This document shows positions 53,082 through 63,463 of a stretch of 64,000 bases of DNA, in pieces (the first letter of the stretch is position 1; each line of letters begins with the position of its first letter). Below the pieces are notes generated by a model. The model was not told the origin of the DNA. It was given only the letters and a program-made list of their open reading frames with translations, and did no database searches. Source of the stretch: Branchipolynoe longqiensis. Lineage: Eukaryota > Annelida > Polychaeta > Phyllodocida > Polynoidae. The position numbers were made by a program, and so were the translations under genes. The stretch spans positions 86,843,726 to 86,907,725 of the forward strand of contig CM059187.1 of assembly GCA_030323885.1 (NCBI GenBank), read 5' to 3'.

Positions 53082-53824
53082 GTACTGTGCGAACTGAGCT
53101 ATACTCTACTTTCACATATTCAACTTTAGAATGCCGGTCTGCTAGCCGTGTTCACGTCAACTGGTTTCCTTTGTCTCAGCCTCCTTCTGTCACCAATCAC
53201 CCCCCTCCCCCTCCACTAAACTTCTTTGCCAATCACTCTTCTCTTCCCCATCGCAGTCATCTCGGTTCCCAGTGACCCCTTCTCTCCACAAACACCTCTT
53301 CAATCCCCCGTTTCAAGTATGCTTCGACTGTCCACCCCCACCCCTAGACACACTCACTGCCACACACAATATACGTCGTCCATGGCCCTAACATTCATCT
53401 GCTCGTGCACCGCCCCCCCCCCCCCTCACACCCACACCCACCCCCGCTGCCTGCCTCTCGGACAGTAATGGATAATATTAATATCCACATGCATCAGTCT
53501 GGCGCAATCCGTTACAAGTTTTGTGCATTCTCAAAACTTGTAACAGATCGAGCCGGATATCAACGGATATCAACGGATATGCAACGGACCAAAACCAGAC
53601 TTTTCCGGATATCAACGAACTTTGTTCCGTTTCAATCTGTTTCCTCGATCCGGTACGGAATGGGTCGGTCAGGTCTTCAGACAATTTTCCTGACTGAGCA
53701 CAGAAAATAGCTGCTAGAAATGATCATGTTCGGGAGTCAATATAACCACCAGCGATTCTCCCACATAAGTAGGCCACGGCACCCGGTGATGAAATAACTA
53801 ATTCGATGTAAGATTTTAGCTCTG
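53082..53824. other. Unassigned stretch with short palindromes
   Basis: 53340-53460 is C-rich. 53510-53600 has GTTACAAGTTTTG/CAAAACTTGTAAC, a 13-bp inverted repeat, and three GGATATCAACG units. It may be a MITE remnant; ends not defined. Confidence 0.4.
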
Positions 53825-54356
53825 TTATGGTGCTGTCACATTATGACGTTTCTCGCCAATGCGCGTCGACGTGTGTAATTTGTTGGCGAAACGTCGGGAG
53901 ACGTCTGGAGGCGCTAGGCGCGCGTTTGGCGCGCGATGGTAGATGTTGATGGACGGCGATGGTTTGCGACACACGTCAGGGTATCGGCAAAGTTTTGTGC
54001 TTGCACAAAACTTTCGACATGCGACAACGTGCGACAATGCGCGGGTGCCAATATTATGGCGACGTCAGAAGCACGTCAACATCGCTGGAATAACATTATG
54101 CGATGTCAGGGTCGGTCCCACATGTTGCGCCAAACTGTTGCTTTTTTTGTCTGTTGTTGTTTTATGTCCTAGCAACATCTAAGGTCATATCAAGATGCTG
54201 CACCAAACTTTTTTTTTTTTTTTCTCACAACGTCAGCCACACGCTACCAATACGTTGTGCTCACGCTGAAAAGTTTGACATCTCTCAACGATTAAAAGTG
54301 ATTTTGCGCGTTGGTGGCATGCCGGCGAGATACGTCGTAGTGTGACAGGGCTATAA
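53825..54356 (+). mobile_element. TIR element X, copy 3
   Basis: TGTCACATTATGACGTTTCTC at the left, GAGATACGTCGTAGTGTGACA at the right, then GGGCTATAAG. A SINE tail (54136-54197, minus orientation) is inside. The core hairpin AAGTTTTGTGC-TTGCACAAAACTT lies at 53991-54013. Confidence 0.85.
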
Positions 54357-54589
54357 GAAACCGTCTGATCCACTCTCTGGTGTATGTATTGGTCTCATGA
54401 TCACGTGGTGTCCGCCAGGCTTTGTTTTTGTGCGTGTCGTGTCTGGAACTGTACCGTTGCTCTATGATAAATTAACTAATTTCTTACACGACGTAATATA
54501 TTCTCGCCACTCTTTCCGCTCTGACAATGCATATAAATCACAAGACGTTAATTAAGCAGATTGCTGCGTGTTCCCCATCCTTCCACCTA

Positions 54590-54750
54590 CCCATCCACTT
54601 ACCCTCTCCCCCCACCCCACCTATCCACCCACTTACCCTCCCCCCCACCCCACCTATCCACCCACTTACCCTCCCACCCACCCCACCTATCCACCCTCTT
54701 ACCCCCCCCCCCCACCACCACCACCACCACCACCCACCACCCGCCACCCT
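54590..54750 (+). repeat. ~34-bp C-rich minisatellite
   Basis: CCACCTATCCACCCACTTACC repeated four times, ending in a CCA trinucleotide run. Confidence 0.9.
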
Positions 54751-54751
54751 T

Positions 54752-55088
54752 ACCGGGCGCGGTGGCTTAATCGGTAGAGCCTGGGCCTCCCATGCGGAAG
54801 GTCGAGAGTTTGGTTCTTGGTCGAGTCAAACCAATGAGTTTAAAATTGATACTTTTCACTTCTACTAAATCCTGGCCTAGCACTCGGCATTAATAGGATA
54901 GGGCAAGGACTGGTTAGCTCAGTGTCAGGATAATGTCACTGAGTGGGATATCGGGTCATGGTGCCAGCAGCCTCATTTCCCAGTGGGACAGCACTCTAAA
55001 GTTCCCATGCGTGTGCACTGTCACAACTCGGTACCCATCCTGATATGACCTTAGATGTTGCCAGTACAAAAAACTCCAACAACCAACC
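54752..55088 (+). mobile_element. SINE family 1, full length, head type B
   Basis: Head GGGCGCGGTGGCTTAATCGG, tail GATGTTGCCAGTACAAAAAAC. Confidence 0.9.
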
Positions 55089-55314
55089 CACCCACCCACA
55101 CCCCATCCACCACCACACATCAATCCATACAAGCAGCCCCCTTCCAGAGTCAATTAGTGCGACTACATTTGTCAGCTGAATTCGGTCAAGACTTTCCGGA
55201 AGTAGCTTAAGACAGCGGGGCGTGTCTGGGCATGCGCCAACATAACCTAAACCGCGGAAACTGCGTTCGCACTATGACCTCCGGTGTGACCCGGCGTGGC
55301 TGTCCTCAGGTAGC

Positions 55315-55336
55315 TGACCTCTGACCTCTGACCTCA
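55315..55336 (-). promoter_or_regulatory. Triple AGGTCA direct repeat spaced by one base
   Basis: On the minus strand, GAGGTCA occurs three times in a row, so three AGGTCA half-sites are each separated by one G (DR1 spacing). DR1 sites bind RXR-, HNF4- or COUP-type nuclear receptors. No adjacent gene is identified, so function is unproven; a 7-bp slippage repeat would look the same. Confidence 0.4.
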
Positions 55337-55399
55337 GGTAGGACAGGTGTGCTTTTGTGTTTGTGGTTATCACTCAACTGGCCATCTAAGGCAGGTGCT

Positions 55400-55735
55400 G
55401 GTTGTTTGTTGGAGTTTTACGTCCTGCAAACATCTAAGGTCATATTACGACGGGTACCAACTTGTGACAGTGCGCACGCATGGTGAATTTATAGTGCTGC
55501 CCTACTGGGAGACCAGACTGCCAGAACCATGACCTCATATCCCACTCAGTCGCATTATCCCGACACTGACTCAACGGTCCTTGCCTTATCCTAATAATGC
55601 CAAGTGCCAGGCTAGGAAGCGACAAGTATCACATTTTTAAAGTCATCGGATTGACTCGACCAGGGTTCGAACCAGTTCGTTCGAATCCCACGATCTACCA
55701 AAACGGGGGACTCATTCGGCCATCCCGTCTGGTCA
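55400..55735 (-). mobile_element. SINE family 1, full length, head type A
   Basis: GGAGTTTTACGTCCTGCAAAC to ACTCATTCGGCCATCCCGTC. Confidence 0.9.
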
Positions 55736-56010
55736 CTGTAAGGCAGGTGGGGGGTTTGGGGGTTTCACCCCCTCTCACCTTATCAGCGCAATAAGCACAG
55801 TGGGGGCACAGTAATCAGGGGGTCTAATGGTAGCCAGACCCTTCAGCGAAGCCAGAGGCAGTAATCAGCCTCCCCAGTATCAATCAATCAGCCTCAGGGC
55901 TCTCCTGTGTGTGTGTGCAGTGAGTATCTGTATAGTATGGCAGCGGGAGGTAGAGGTGGGGGCAGGAGGAGGGGCTGGCTGGGGGGGGGGGGGGGCTTAC
56001 ACTTTACAGT

Positions 56011-56333
56011 TTGTTTGATTGTGTGTTGTTGTTTTACATCCTGACAACATCTAATGACATATCAGGGTGGGTACTGACTTGTGACAGTGTGCACTCATGG
56101 TGACTTTATAGCACTGCCCCACTGGGAAATTCGGCTGCCAGCACCATGATCTCATTCAGTCGCATTATCCTGACACTGAGTCAACCGGTCCTTGCCCTAT
56201 CCTATTAATGCCGAGTGCCAGGCTAGGAAGTGACAAGTATTAATTTTTAAGTCATTGGTTTGACTCAACCGGGAACCAAACTCCCGACTTTTCGCACGCG
56301 AGGCCTGCGCTCTACCGATTCGGCCACCGCACC
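56011..56333 (-). mobile_element. SINE family 1, full length, head type B
   Basis: GTTTTACATCCTGACAACATC to TCTACCGATTCGGCCACCGC. Confidence 0.9.
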
Positions 56334-56547
56334 ACTTTACAGACCAGCTCTGGCTGGTTTTGTCACCGTCTTTCTTTTTCATTAGTCCAATTCCAATTCC
56401 CTCATGGCACCACTCGGAGGATGAGTTTAATTGACACTGTGATTTCTGAATTTGAAAGTTTCACCGAGTGCTCTATTTTGTGTATTATTATTTTCATCAG
56501 ATATCTTCAGAATAATTATAATTGTATACATTCGTTAAAGATGTTTA

Positions 56548-56828
56548 TTCTGTTGGGGTTTTACATCCTGGCAGCATCTAGGGTCATAGGAGAAGGGTAA
56601 CGACTAGTGACACTGAAAGTGTGCACTCATAGCAACTTTGTAGTGCTGCCCCACTGGGAGACCAGGCCACAAGCACCATAACCATATCCCATTCAGTCAC
56701 ATTATCCGGAACAAACCAGTGCTTGCCTTATCCTATAAATGCTGAGGGCCAGGCTCGGTAGCGAAAAGTATCAATGTTGTAAGTTATTAGTTTGACTCGG
56801 CCAAGGCCCGAACCCACGACTTCCTGGA
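56548..56828 (-). mobile_element. SINE family 1, head truncated
   Basis: GGGGTTTTACATCCTGGCAGC to GGCCCGAACCCACGACTTCC. Confidence 0.85.
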
Positions 56829-56837
56829 TGAAAAAAA

Positions 56838-57108
56838 GCGGACGCGGTGGCCGAATCGGTAGAGCGCATGCTTCCTGCGTGGAAGGTCAGATGTTCGATT
56901 CCTGGCCGAGTCAAGCCAATTACTTACAAAATTGATACTTGTCGATTGCTAACCTGGCGCTCAGCATTATTAGGATAGGGCAAGGACTGGTCAGGATAAT
57001 GTGACTGAGTAGGATATCAGGTCATGGTGCCGGCAGCCTAGTCTCCCAGTATTCTTCATCGTGTCTCCCAATGGGGCAGCACTATAAAGTCGCTACGAGT
57101 GTGCATTG
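56838..57108 (+). mobile_element. SINE family 1, head type B, tail lost
   Basis: Head GGACGCGGTGGCCGAATCGG to GTCGCTACGAGTGTGCATTG. It is head to head with the previous copy. A short insertion (CAGTATTCTTCATCGTGTCTC) duplicates the CTCCCA segment at 57045-57070. Confidence 0.85.
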
Positions 57109-57176
57109 TTTGAATCCGCCGATCTACCAAAACGGGAGGCGGACCCTGAACTCATTCGGCCATCCCGTCTGGTCCC
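57109..57176 (-). repeat. Inverted SINE head (type A) fused to the 3' side of a SINE
   Basis: GATCTACCAAAACGGGAGGC to CATTCGGCCATCCCGTCTGG, the reverse complement of a type A head, directly replaces the tail of the preceding + strand copy. Confidence 0.75.
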
Positions 57177-57539
57177 CTTGTAGGGTTCTTGCCCTATTTT
57201 ACTTTTTGATTTGAGTTCCAATGAAATCATGCCAACAACTATTACACATTAAATACCCCCCCCCCCCCCCCTTCTGTAATTATTGTATCAGTGTCCTTCC
57301 CGCCCACATCCCCACCCCTACCCGGGAGCCTGATTGGTTGTGGGCTGGACACCAACTTTGGTATCTCGGAAATGACGTATTAGCTATTATCGGAGAGGGA
57401 GTTGCATGCTTTTCGGGTTGGTTCATGACTCATACACAACACTCCTAACCTTTAACACAATTGTCGTTCATGCTCTCACCCACACCTGTTGTTTTCGTGC
57501 GGAAATAAGCCCAACACTGCGCAACTGTCGTCAATGGAC
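57177..57539. other. Unassigned stretch
   Basis: A C homopolymer lies at 57257-57271. A 75-codon frame (57221-57448) crosses it; no motif was recognised, so no gene is called. Confidence 0.35.
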
Positions 57540-58095
57540 CCCCCCCCCCCCCCCCCAACCCAACCCATCCCCAAATCCCCCACCCCCACTCCCAGCAACC
57601 ACCACCCACCACCACACGCATACCTACCCCACCACCCACGCACACCCACCACCACTCACCACCACACGCGCACATAACCCACCACCCCCACACACCAACA
57701 CCCCACCCAACAACACACATCACCATCCAACATCACACGCACATTGCCACACTTACTCAAACCCACACCTACACTACCACACAATCTTCACCACACCCCT
57801 ACTAGTACTACCACACATTTTCTAACTACACACACACATTACCACACATTCTCCACCACACCCACACTACCACACATTCTCCACCACATCTACATCACCA
57901 CACATTCTCCACCACACCCACACTACCACACATTCTGTGGCCACACCCACACTCCCACATATCATCCACCACACCCACACTCCCACATATCATCCACTCT
58001 ACCCACAGTTAAACTGGCGCGCATCTTTTCACCCACACCTACCCACACATCCCCACACATCCCCACATCCCCACATCCCACAATCACACACAACA
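57540..58095 (+). repeat. CCACCCACA / CACACATTCTCCA minisatellite
   Basis: A C run, then CCACCACAC units, then 28-bp-like units CACACTACCACACATTCTCC (57825-57960) and CCACACTCCCACATATCATCC twice. Confidence 0.9.
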
Positions 58096-58164
58096 CATAG
58101 ATCATTAGATGTTGAACATGTAAACAAACAGCTGTTATTCCTGAGCGTGACAGTGCCATCTGGT

Positions 58165-58545
58165 TATGTGGGAGGGGGGAGGGATAGGGGAGGGTGGGAG
58201 GGAGGCTTGGGAGGCAGGGCTATATGGGAGGAAAGGGTTTGAGGGAGGGGGACTGGGGAGGGAGGGGGTAGGGGCGAAGTGATAGGGGGTGAGAGGCTGG
58301 GGAGAGAGGGGGGATAGGAGCGAGGTGGTTGGGTGGGAGGGGCTGGGGAGAGAGGGGGATAGGGGCGGTGTGGGTGGGAGGGAGGGGCGGTGGGAGGGAG
58401 GGGCTGGGGAGAGAGGGGGATAGGGGCGGGTGGGGGACAGGAATGGGATAGGGAGAGAGGGAGGTTAAGAGCGGGGTGGGTGGGTGAGAGGGAGGGGCTG
58501 GACAGAGACCATGGGCTGGGAGGGAGGGGGGGGGGGGGAGGTGAG
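58165..58545 (+). repeat. Polypurine GGGAGGG minisatellite
   Basis: GGGGAGAGAGGGGGATAGGGG units; strand-asymmetric purine. Confidence 0.95.
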
Positions 58546-58940
58546 GGAATTACCAGCATACGCCTTCATGTGACTCAGGAGGCGTTCTAGTGTGAAGACA
58601 AACTGCATCCTTTCCCACCCTCTGCCCTCTAAGCTAATTAGCAGAAACGGATGGGGTTCGCCCCGCCCACATCGAAATCCTCAAATAGGGGTGTGTGTGT
58701 GGGGGGGGGGGGGGGATCCCGTCCCACTGCTCGGGTGACGGAGAGAGTTAAGCGGTTCGGAAATACGCGTAATGGGTGGGGGGAGGGGGGAGGGGGGAGG
58801 GAGGATGGGGAGGAGTAGGGGGAGCAAGGGGCATTGCACTGATCATTCCACTGCCATGTTACTCATCATGGGATGATGTCCCATAATATCCGCGGCTCAG
58901 CCGGTGGATTCAAGTTGCGCCGTGTGCAGATTAAATAGCC
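58546..58940. other. Unassigned; G-rich runs at 58700 and 58778
   Basis: GTGTGTG plus a G homopolymer at 58690-58715, and GGGGGGA repeats at 58778-58830. Confidence 0.5.
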
Positions 58941-58944
58941 TTGT

Positions 58945-59165
58945 AGATGTGGGTGTGGGTGTGGCTTTGTGTGTGGGTGTAGTTTTGTGTGTGGGTGTGG
59001 CTTTGTGTGTGGGTGTGTTTTTGTGTATTGGTGTGGGTGTGGTATTGTGTGTGGGTGTGGGTTTGGGAACGTATTGGATGTGGGTGCGGTGTTGGGTTTG
59101 TTGTTAGATGTGGGCGTGGCATTAGGTGTGGGTGTGGCATGAGATGTGGGTGCGATGTTGTGTGG
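58945..59165 (+). repeat. GTGTGGGTGTGG(C/T)TTT minisatellite
   Basis: About eight units of GTGTGTGGGTGTGGCTTT type. Confidence 0.9.
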
Positions 59166-59173
59166 GTGCGGCA

Positions 59174-59494
59174 TTAAGCTTAGATTCCTTACACACTGTA
59201 TGCGGCATGCGGCATGCGGCATGCAGTATGCGGTATGCGAACGGGTTGGGTCCTTTCACCCACACCCACACACATAGTGTCAGGTTTCTCTAACACTGTT
59301 GTCTATGGGCATTTGCATTCGCATGCCGCACCGATCGCTACATGGACCGATTCAGTATTCGCATGCCACATGCTGCATGCCACATACCGTGTGTAAGGAA
59401 TCACCCCCATTGACTTAGATGCTTTTCGATTTTTTGCCGCATTCGCATTCGCATTCGCATACCACATACCGCGTGTAAGGAATGTAGGCTTAAG
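59174..59494 (+). mobile_element. GCATGC-rich fold-back MITE, copy 2
   Basis: TTAGATTCCTTACACACTG at the left, CGCGTGTAAGGAATGTAGGC at the right. An additional internal end (CCGTGTGTAAGGAATC at 59386) suggests a duplicated right arm. The internal CACCCACACCCACACACATAG and GTCAGGTTTCTCTAACACTG blocks are shared with copy 1. Confidence 0.8.
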
Positions 59495-60036
59495 ATGTGG
59501 TTGCGGTGTTTGGTGTTGGATATTATATGTCAACGAAGGGAAATGAATAGGTGCATGGATATATTTTGTTCTTCAAATGACCACTGCAGTATTTTGACTT
59601 AATTTTGTTGTTGTATCGCGGAATGCGCTAATGGTGTGTTTATCGGTAGCCGGTTTTCACAAATAATATATACGCGCCACTGCAGCATCTCAGGTTGGAA
59701 ACCCCTCGTAGTACTACTAGTACTAGTAGTAGAGCGAGATGCTCAAATGGAGGATATCTAAGTGACGTCACAGATCACGTGATTTTGTCAGATCACGTGA
59801 TTTTGTGACATAGTTGCAAATCCTTATCAAACAGAAGTGCGGGTCCTCCAGGAATGATGCATGGCGTAGTGAGGGCTGGGGATGGGATGGGTGGGGGGCG
59901 GGGATTGGTGGGGGGGGGGGGGGTCAAACTGGGGGAGAGGCAGAGTGGGAGAATGGGTGACGGGGAGCGGGGGATCATGGTGGTTGCGATGGGGCATTGG
60001 AGGGGTTGATGGGTGGCGTGCAAAGGCCGAGACAAT
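59495..60036. other. Unassigned, with CRE and E-box motifs and a G run
   Basis: GTGACGTCAC (a perfect CRE palindrome, 59763) is followed by two copies of CAGATCACGTGATTTTGT. GTAGTACTACTAGTACTAG is a near palindrome at 59708. A G run lies at 59910. Confidence 0.5.
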
Positions 60037-60537
60037 GGCCGGTGTGGCGTGCTCAGCTGTGTACCGTGCTCAGCCGTGTGCATAGACTCAAACTCAAGGC
60101 ATTGTCAATGGTCGTGAGTCACAAACCATATAAATTTAATATAATGTTTTTGGTAAAGATGTTTTCTATATGTGTACCAAGCGATTTGTTTCTAGGTGGT
60201 GTGGTTTTAGAGATATTTCACTTTTTTTGTATGAACATTGCTCACCATCATTGACATTGCCTTGAGTTTGACGGTATGCGCAGTGCAAAACATTAGGTTT
60301 AATCAAAATTAATAGAAATCAAGAACCCTAACCTCATAAATTTAATATAATCTTTTTGGTGAAGATGTTTTCTATATGTGTACCAAGCGATTTGTTAATA
60401 GGTGGTGTGGTTTTAGAGATATTTCACTTGTTCTGTATTTTCTGTATGAAGATTACTCACGACCATTGACAATGCCTTGAGTTTGAGTCTAATCACACGG
60501 CTGAGCACGGTACACGGCTGAGCACGCCACACCGGCC
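60037..60537 (+). mobile_element. TIR element Y, copy 1, with internal tandem duplication
   Basis: The ends GGCCGGTGTGGCGTGCTCAG and CTGAGCACGCCACACCGGCC extend to arms of about 80 bp, including CTCAAGGCATTGTCAATGGTC. Between them a segment of about 217 bp (GATGTTTTCTATATGTGTACC, GGTGGTGTGGTTTTAGAGAT) is present twice in tandem. Non-coding. Confidence 0.85.
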
Positions 60538-60580
60538 ACAGTGAAGTGCTCAGGTTCTCAGGTGATTGAGCAGGTGCAGT

Positions 60581-60925
60581 GGGTTGGTTGGCTGTTGGAG
60601 TTTTACGTCCTGGCAACATATAAGTTCATATCAGGATGGGTACCGACTTGTGACAGTGCGCACTGATGGCGACTTTATACTTATAGTTATAGTATTGCCC
60701 CACTGGGAAATCAGGTGGCCAGTACCATGACCTAATATCCCACTCAGTCACATTATCCTGACACTGAGCTAACCAGTCCTTGCCCTATCCTATTAATGCC
60801 AAGCGCCAGGCTGGGAAGTGACAAGTATCAATTTGCTAAGTCTTTGGTTTGACTCGACCGGGAACTGAACTCCCGATCTCCCACACGCGAGGCCCGCGCT
60901 CTACCGATTCGGCGACCGCGCCCGG
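60581..60925 (-). mobile_element. SINE family 1, full length, head type B
   Basis: GGAGTTTTACGTCCTGGCAAC to ATTCGGCGACCGCGCCCGG. It lies between the two Y copies. Confidence 0.9.
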
Positions 60926-61042
60926 CCGGTGCAGTGGGAGGCGTGAGGTGATGGTGGGAGAAGGAGGTGGGGGTGGAGAGTGTGGGAGGGTGGGGAGGAT
61001 GGAAAGGTGAGATTTTAAAAAAAAACGGACGAGCATCGAGGG

Positions 61043-61550
61043 ATCGGTGTGGCTTTTTCAGCCGTGTGCAGTGTTCAGCCGTGTGCATAGACTCAAACTC
61101 AAGGCATTGTCAATGGTCGTGAGTCACTAACCTTATAAATTTAATATACTGTTTTTGGTAAAGATGTTTTCTATATGTGTACCAAGCGATTTGTTTCTAG
61201 GTGGTGTGGTTTTAGAGATATTTCATTTTTCCTGGATTTTCTGTATGAAGATTGCTCACCACCATTGACAATGGCTTGAGTTTGACGGTACGTGCAGTGC
61301 ACAACATTAGTTTTATTCAAAATTAATAGAAATCAAGAACACTAACCTTATAAATGTAATATAATCTTTTTTGTAACGATGTTTTCTATATGTGTGCCAA
61401 GTGATTTGTTAATACGTGGTGTGGTTTTACAGATATTTCACTTTTTCTGTATTTTCTGTATGAAGATTGCTCGCGACCATTGACAATGCCTTGAGTTTGA
61501 GTCTATGCACACGGCTGAACAAGGCACACGGCTGAAAACGCCACACCGGA
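61043..61550 (+). mobile_element. TIR element Y, copy 2
   Basis: Ends ATCGGTGTGGCTTTTTCAGCC and GCTGAAAACGCCACACCGG. It has the same internal duplication as copy 1, so the duplication predates transposition. Confidence 0.85.
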
Positions 61551-61789
61551 GAGGCCGCCTGCATAGACAGACGACGAGACCGCCATCTCCCGGCGGGATG
61601 AAATGAGCCGGTACAGATGGTCGCAGCGACCTCTGGCGGTGGTGTATGCGTGTGTGTGGGGTGGAGGGGGAGGGGTCAGAAGCGGGGCGCGGTTTAATTA
61701 GGCCGAGCGCAATTAGCTGCGATGATCACCGATGTGTGCCGCACACAAGCACAACACGAGACCTGAACATCACCATTCACAATTAAACA

Positions 61790-62235
61790 TGGCACCACGT
61801 GACGGGCACCACGTGACGGGCACCACGTGACGGGTACCACGTGACGGCCACGATCTAACAACCACCACATGACGGCCACCACGTGACGGCCACCACTTGA
61901 CGGCCACCATATGTGGGGTACCTCTTGACATGCACCACGTGACAAGCACCATGTGACGGGTACCACGTGACAACAACAACGTGACGGTCACCAGTGACAA
62001 CCACCACGTGACGGCCACCACGTGAGAACCACCTCGAAACGGCCACCACGTGATGGCCACCACGTAATATTAACCAGCAGCTGACGGTCACCACTTGAAA
62101 ACCATCACGTGACGGCCACCACATGACACCCACCATGTGACAACCACCATGTGACAACCACCATACGATGAGCATCACGTGATGTGTATCATGTGACAAG
62201 CACCACGTGACAACCACGTGACGGCCACCACCTAT
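61790..62235 (+). repeat. 14-bp E-box satellite
   Basis: About 31 units of CACCACGTGACGGC and variants. I count about 14 perfect CACGTG palindromes, most continuing as CACGTGAC. The rest carry point changes such as CATGTG. The His/Val and Trp frames are artefacts. Confidence 0.95.
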
Positions 62236-62239
62236 ATGC

Positions 62240-62241
62240 TT

Positions 62242-62290
<49 letters not shown>
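62240..62290. repeat. TA dinucleotide run
   Basis: About 24 TA units directly after the E-box array. Confidence 0.95.
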
Positions 62291-62293
<3 letters not shown>

Positions 62294-62644
62294 ACAAACA
62301 GGGATATATCTGATCCTAAGTACAGATTTCAATTGCAGATTTGTTGTGACTGTATTTTACGTAAGTATGAACTTTAATTTAATGTAAAATTGGTTGCCTG
62401 TCTGGAAGATCATCCCTTGGGGAAGCCATATATACTACAACTCAAATCAACTCAACTCCACGTGACGCTCACCACGTGACTTGCGCCGTGCGGGGGCGTG
62501 GTGTCGCTGCGATCGCGCACAGCAGCGCACGTTCCAAGGGACTAAACAAAGATGGTATCTAGGTAGACAGCGGCATGTCCTGATCGTTGACGACTTAGAC
62601 ACTAGCGGTACTGCAATTCTATTTAGAAAGCTAGGATGAGGTAC
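62291..62644. other. Unassigned stretch with two further E-boxes
   Basis: CCACGTGACGCTCACCACGTG at 62458-62478 repeats the satellite motif. The rest is unassigned. Confidence 0.4.
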
Positions 62645-62645
62645 G

Positions 62646-62676
<31 letters not shown>

Positions 62677-62694
62677 CATACATGTGTACGTACA

Positions 62695-62778
<84 letters not shown>

Positions 62779-62800
62779 CATATATATATATATAGAGATA
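62645..62800. repeat. TA-rich array
   Basis: TATATATACATACATGTGTAC within TA runs. Confidence 0.95.
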
Positions 62801-63147
62801 GAGAGCAGTAGCTCGCTGACATTGTACCTCCAAACCGCTACAGCAGTGCGCAGAACGATGATCGAACAATGGATGACTATCTAGACGGTTGACGCAAGTC
62901 TTGACTAAAAAAAGTAAAAGCAAAATCTGGGAGCAAGTGTGCCAATCACACGCTATGTGCATAGTTACAATACAATCCGCAGGTGGCGCCCCTGAAGCCA
63001 CCAGTTCTGCACCCGCTGATAGGAGTTCTAGGAAATTCAATAGAGGAGGGGAGGGGGGGGGGGGTCTCAAGTCGGTACCCCCCCCCCCCATCGAATTATG
63101 TGCCCCGCCCCCAGATGTGGATAGAAAAAAACTGCGAATAATCAATT
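62801..63147. other. Unassigned; G and C homopolymers at 63050-63090
   Basis: GAGGGGGGGGGG and CCCCCCCCCC lie 20 bases apart. A minus-strand 232-codon frame crossing this and the TA array is not credible. Confidence 0.4.
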
Positions 63148-63402
63148 TGATCTTAGTTTGAAGTAACTTTGATTTAAAATGTCTAACTTTGGCGATATTC
63201 GAAGATTAGTGAAAACCTGCTAAGTTAATTTTGGCAGGAACGTCAACATTCTGCCACCATGCACTTCAACAGTAACAGTTGGCTTTACATTCCTTCTATG
63301 CAGCAACAAATGCTTAATAAGTGTCTAAGTTAGATATGTAGGGACAAATCTAGGTAATTTGACAATTTGATTTTTTTCATCAGACTAATCAGCTTTAACT
63401 TA
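63148..63402 (-). mobile_element. TTAA MITE copy, one end lost
   Basis: AGTTTGAAGTAACTTTGATTT to CATCAGACTAATCAGCTTTAA. Confidence 0.8.
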
Positions 63403-63463
63403 AATTAAAAGGTAAGACGAGTCAGGGGGACTTCTGCTACAAGATAACAGTGCCTTTGGATTT

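Noticed and set aside
57406..58559. His/Thr/Pro and Pro/Ser frames
   Set aside because: Minisatellite and polypurine translation.
62447..63145. 232-codon minus-strand frame with Ile/Tyr run
   Set aside because: Crosses a TA array and homopolymers; no motif on either side.
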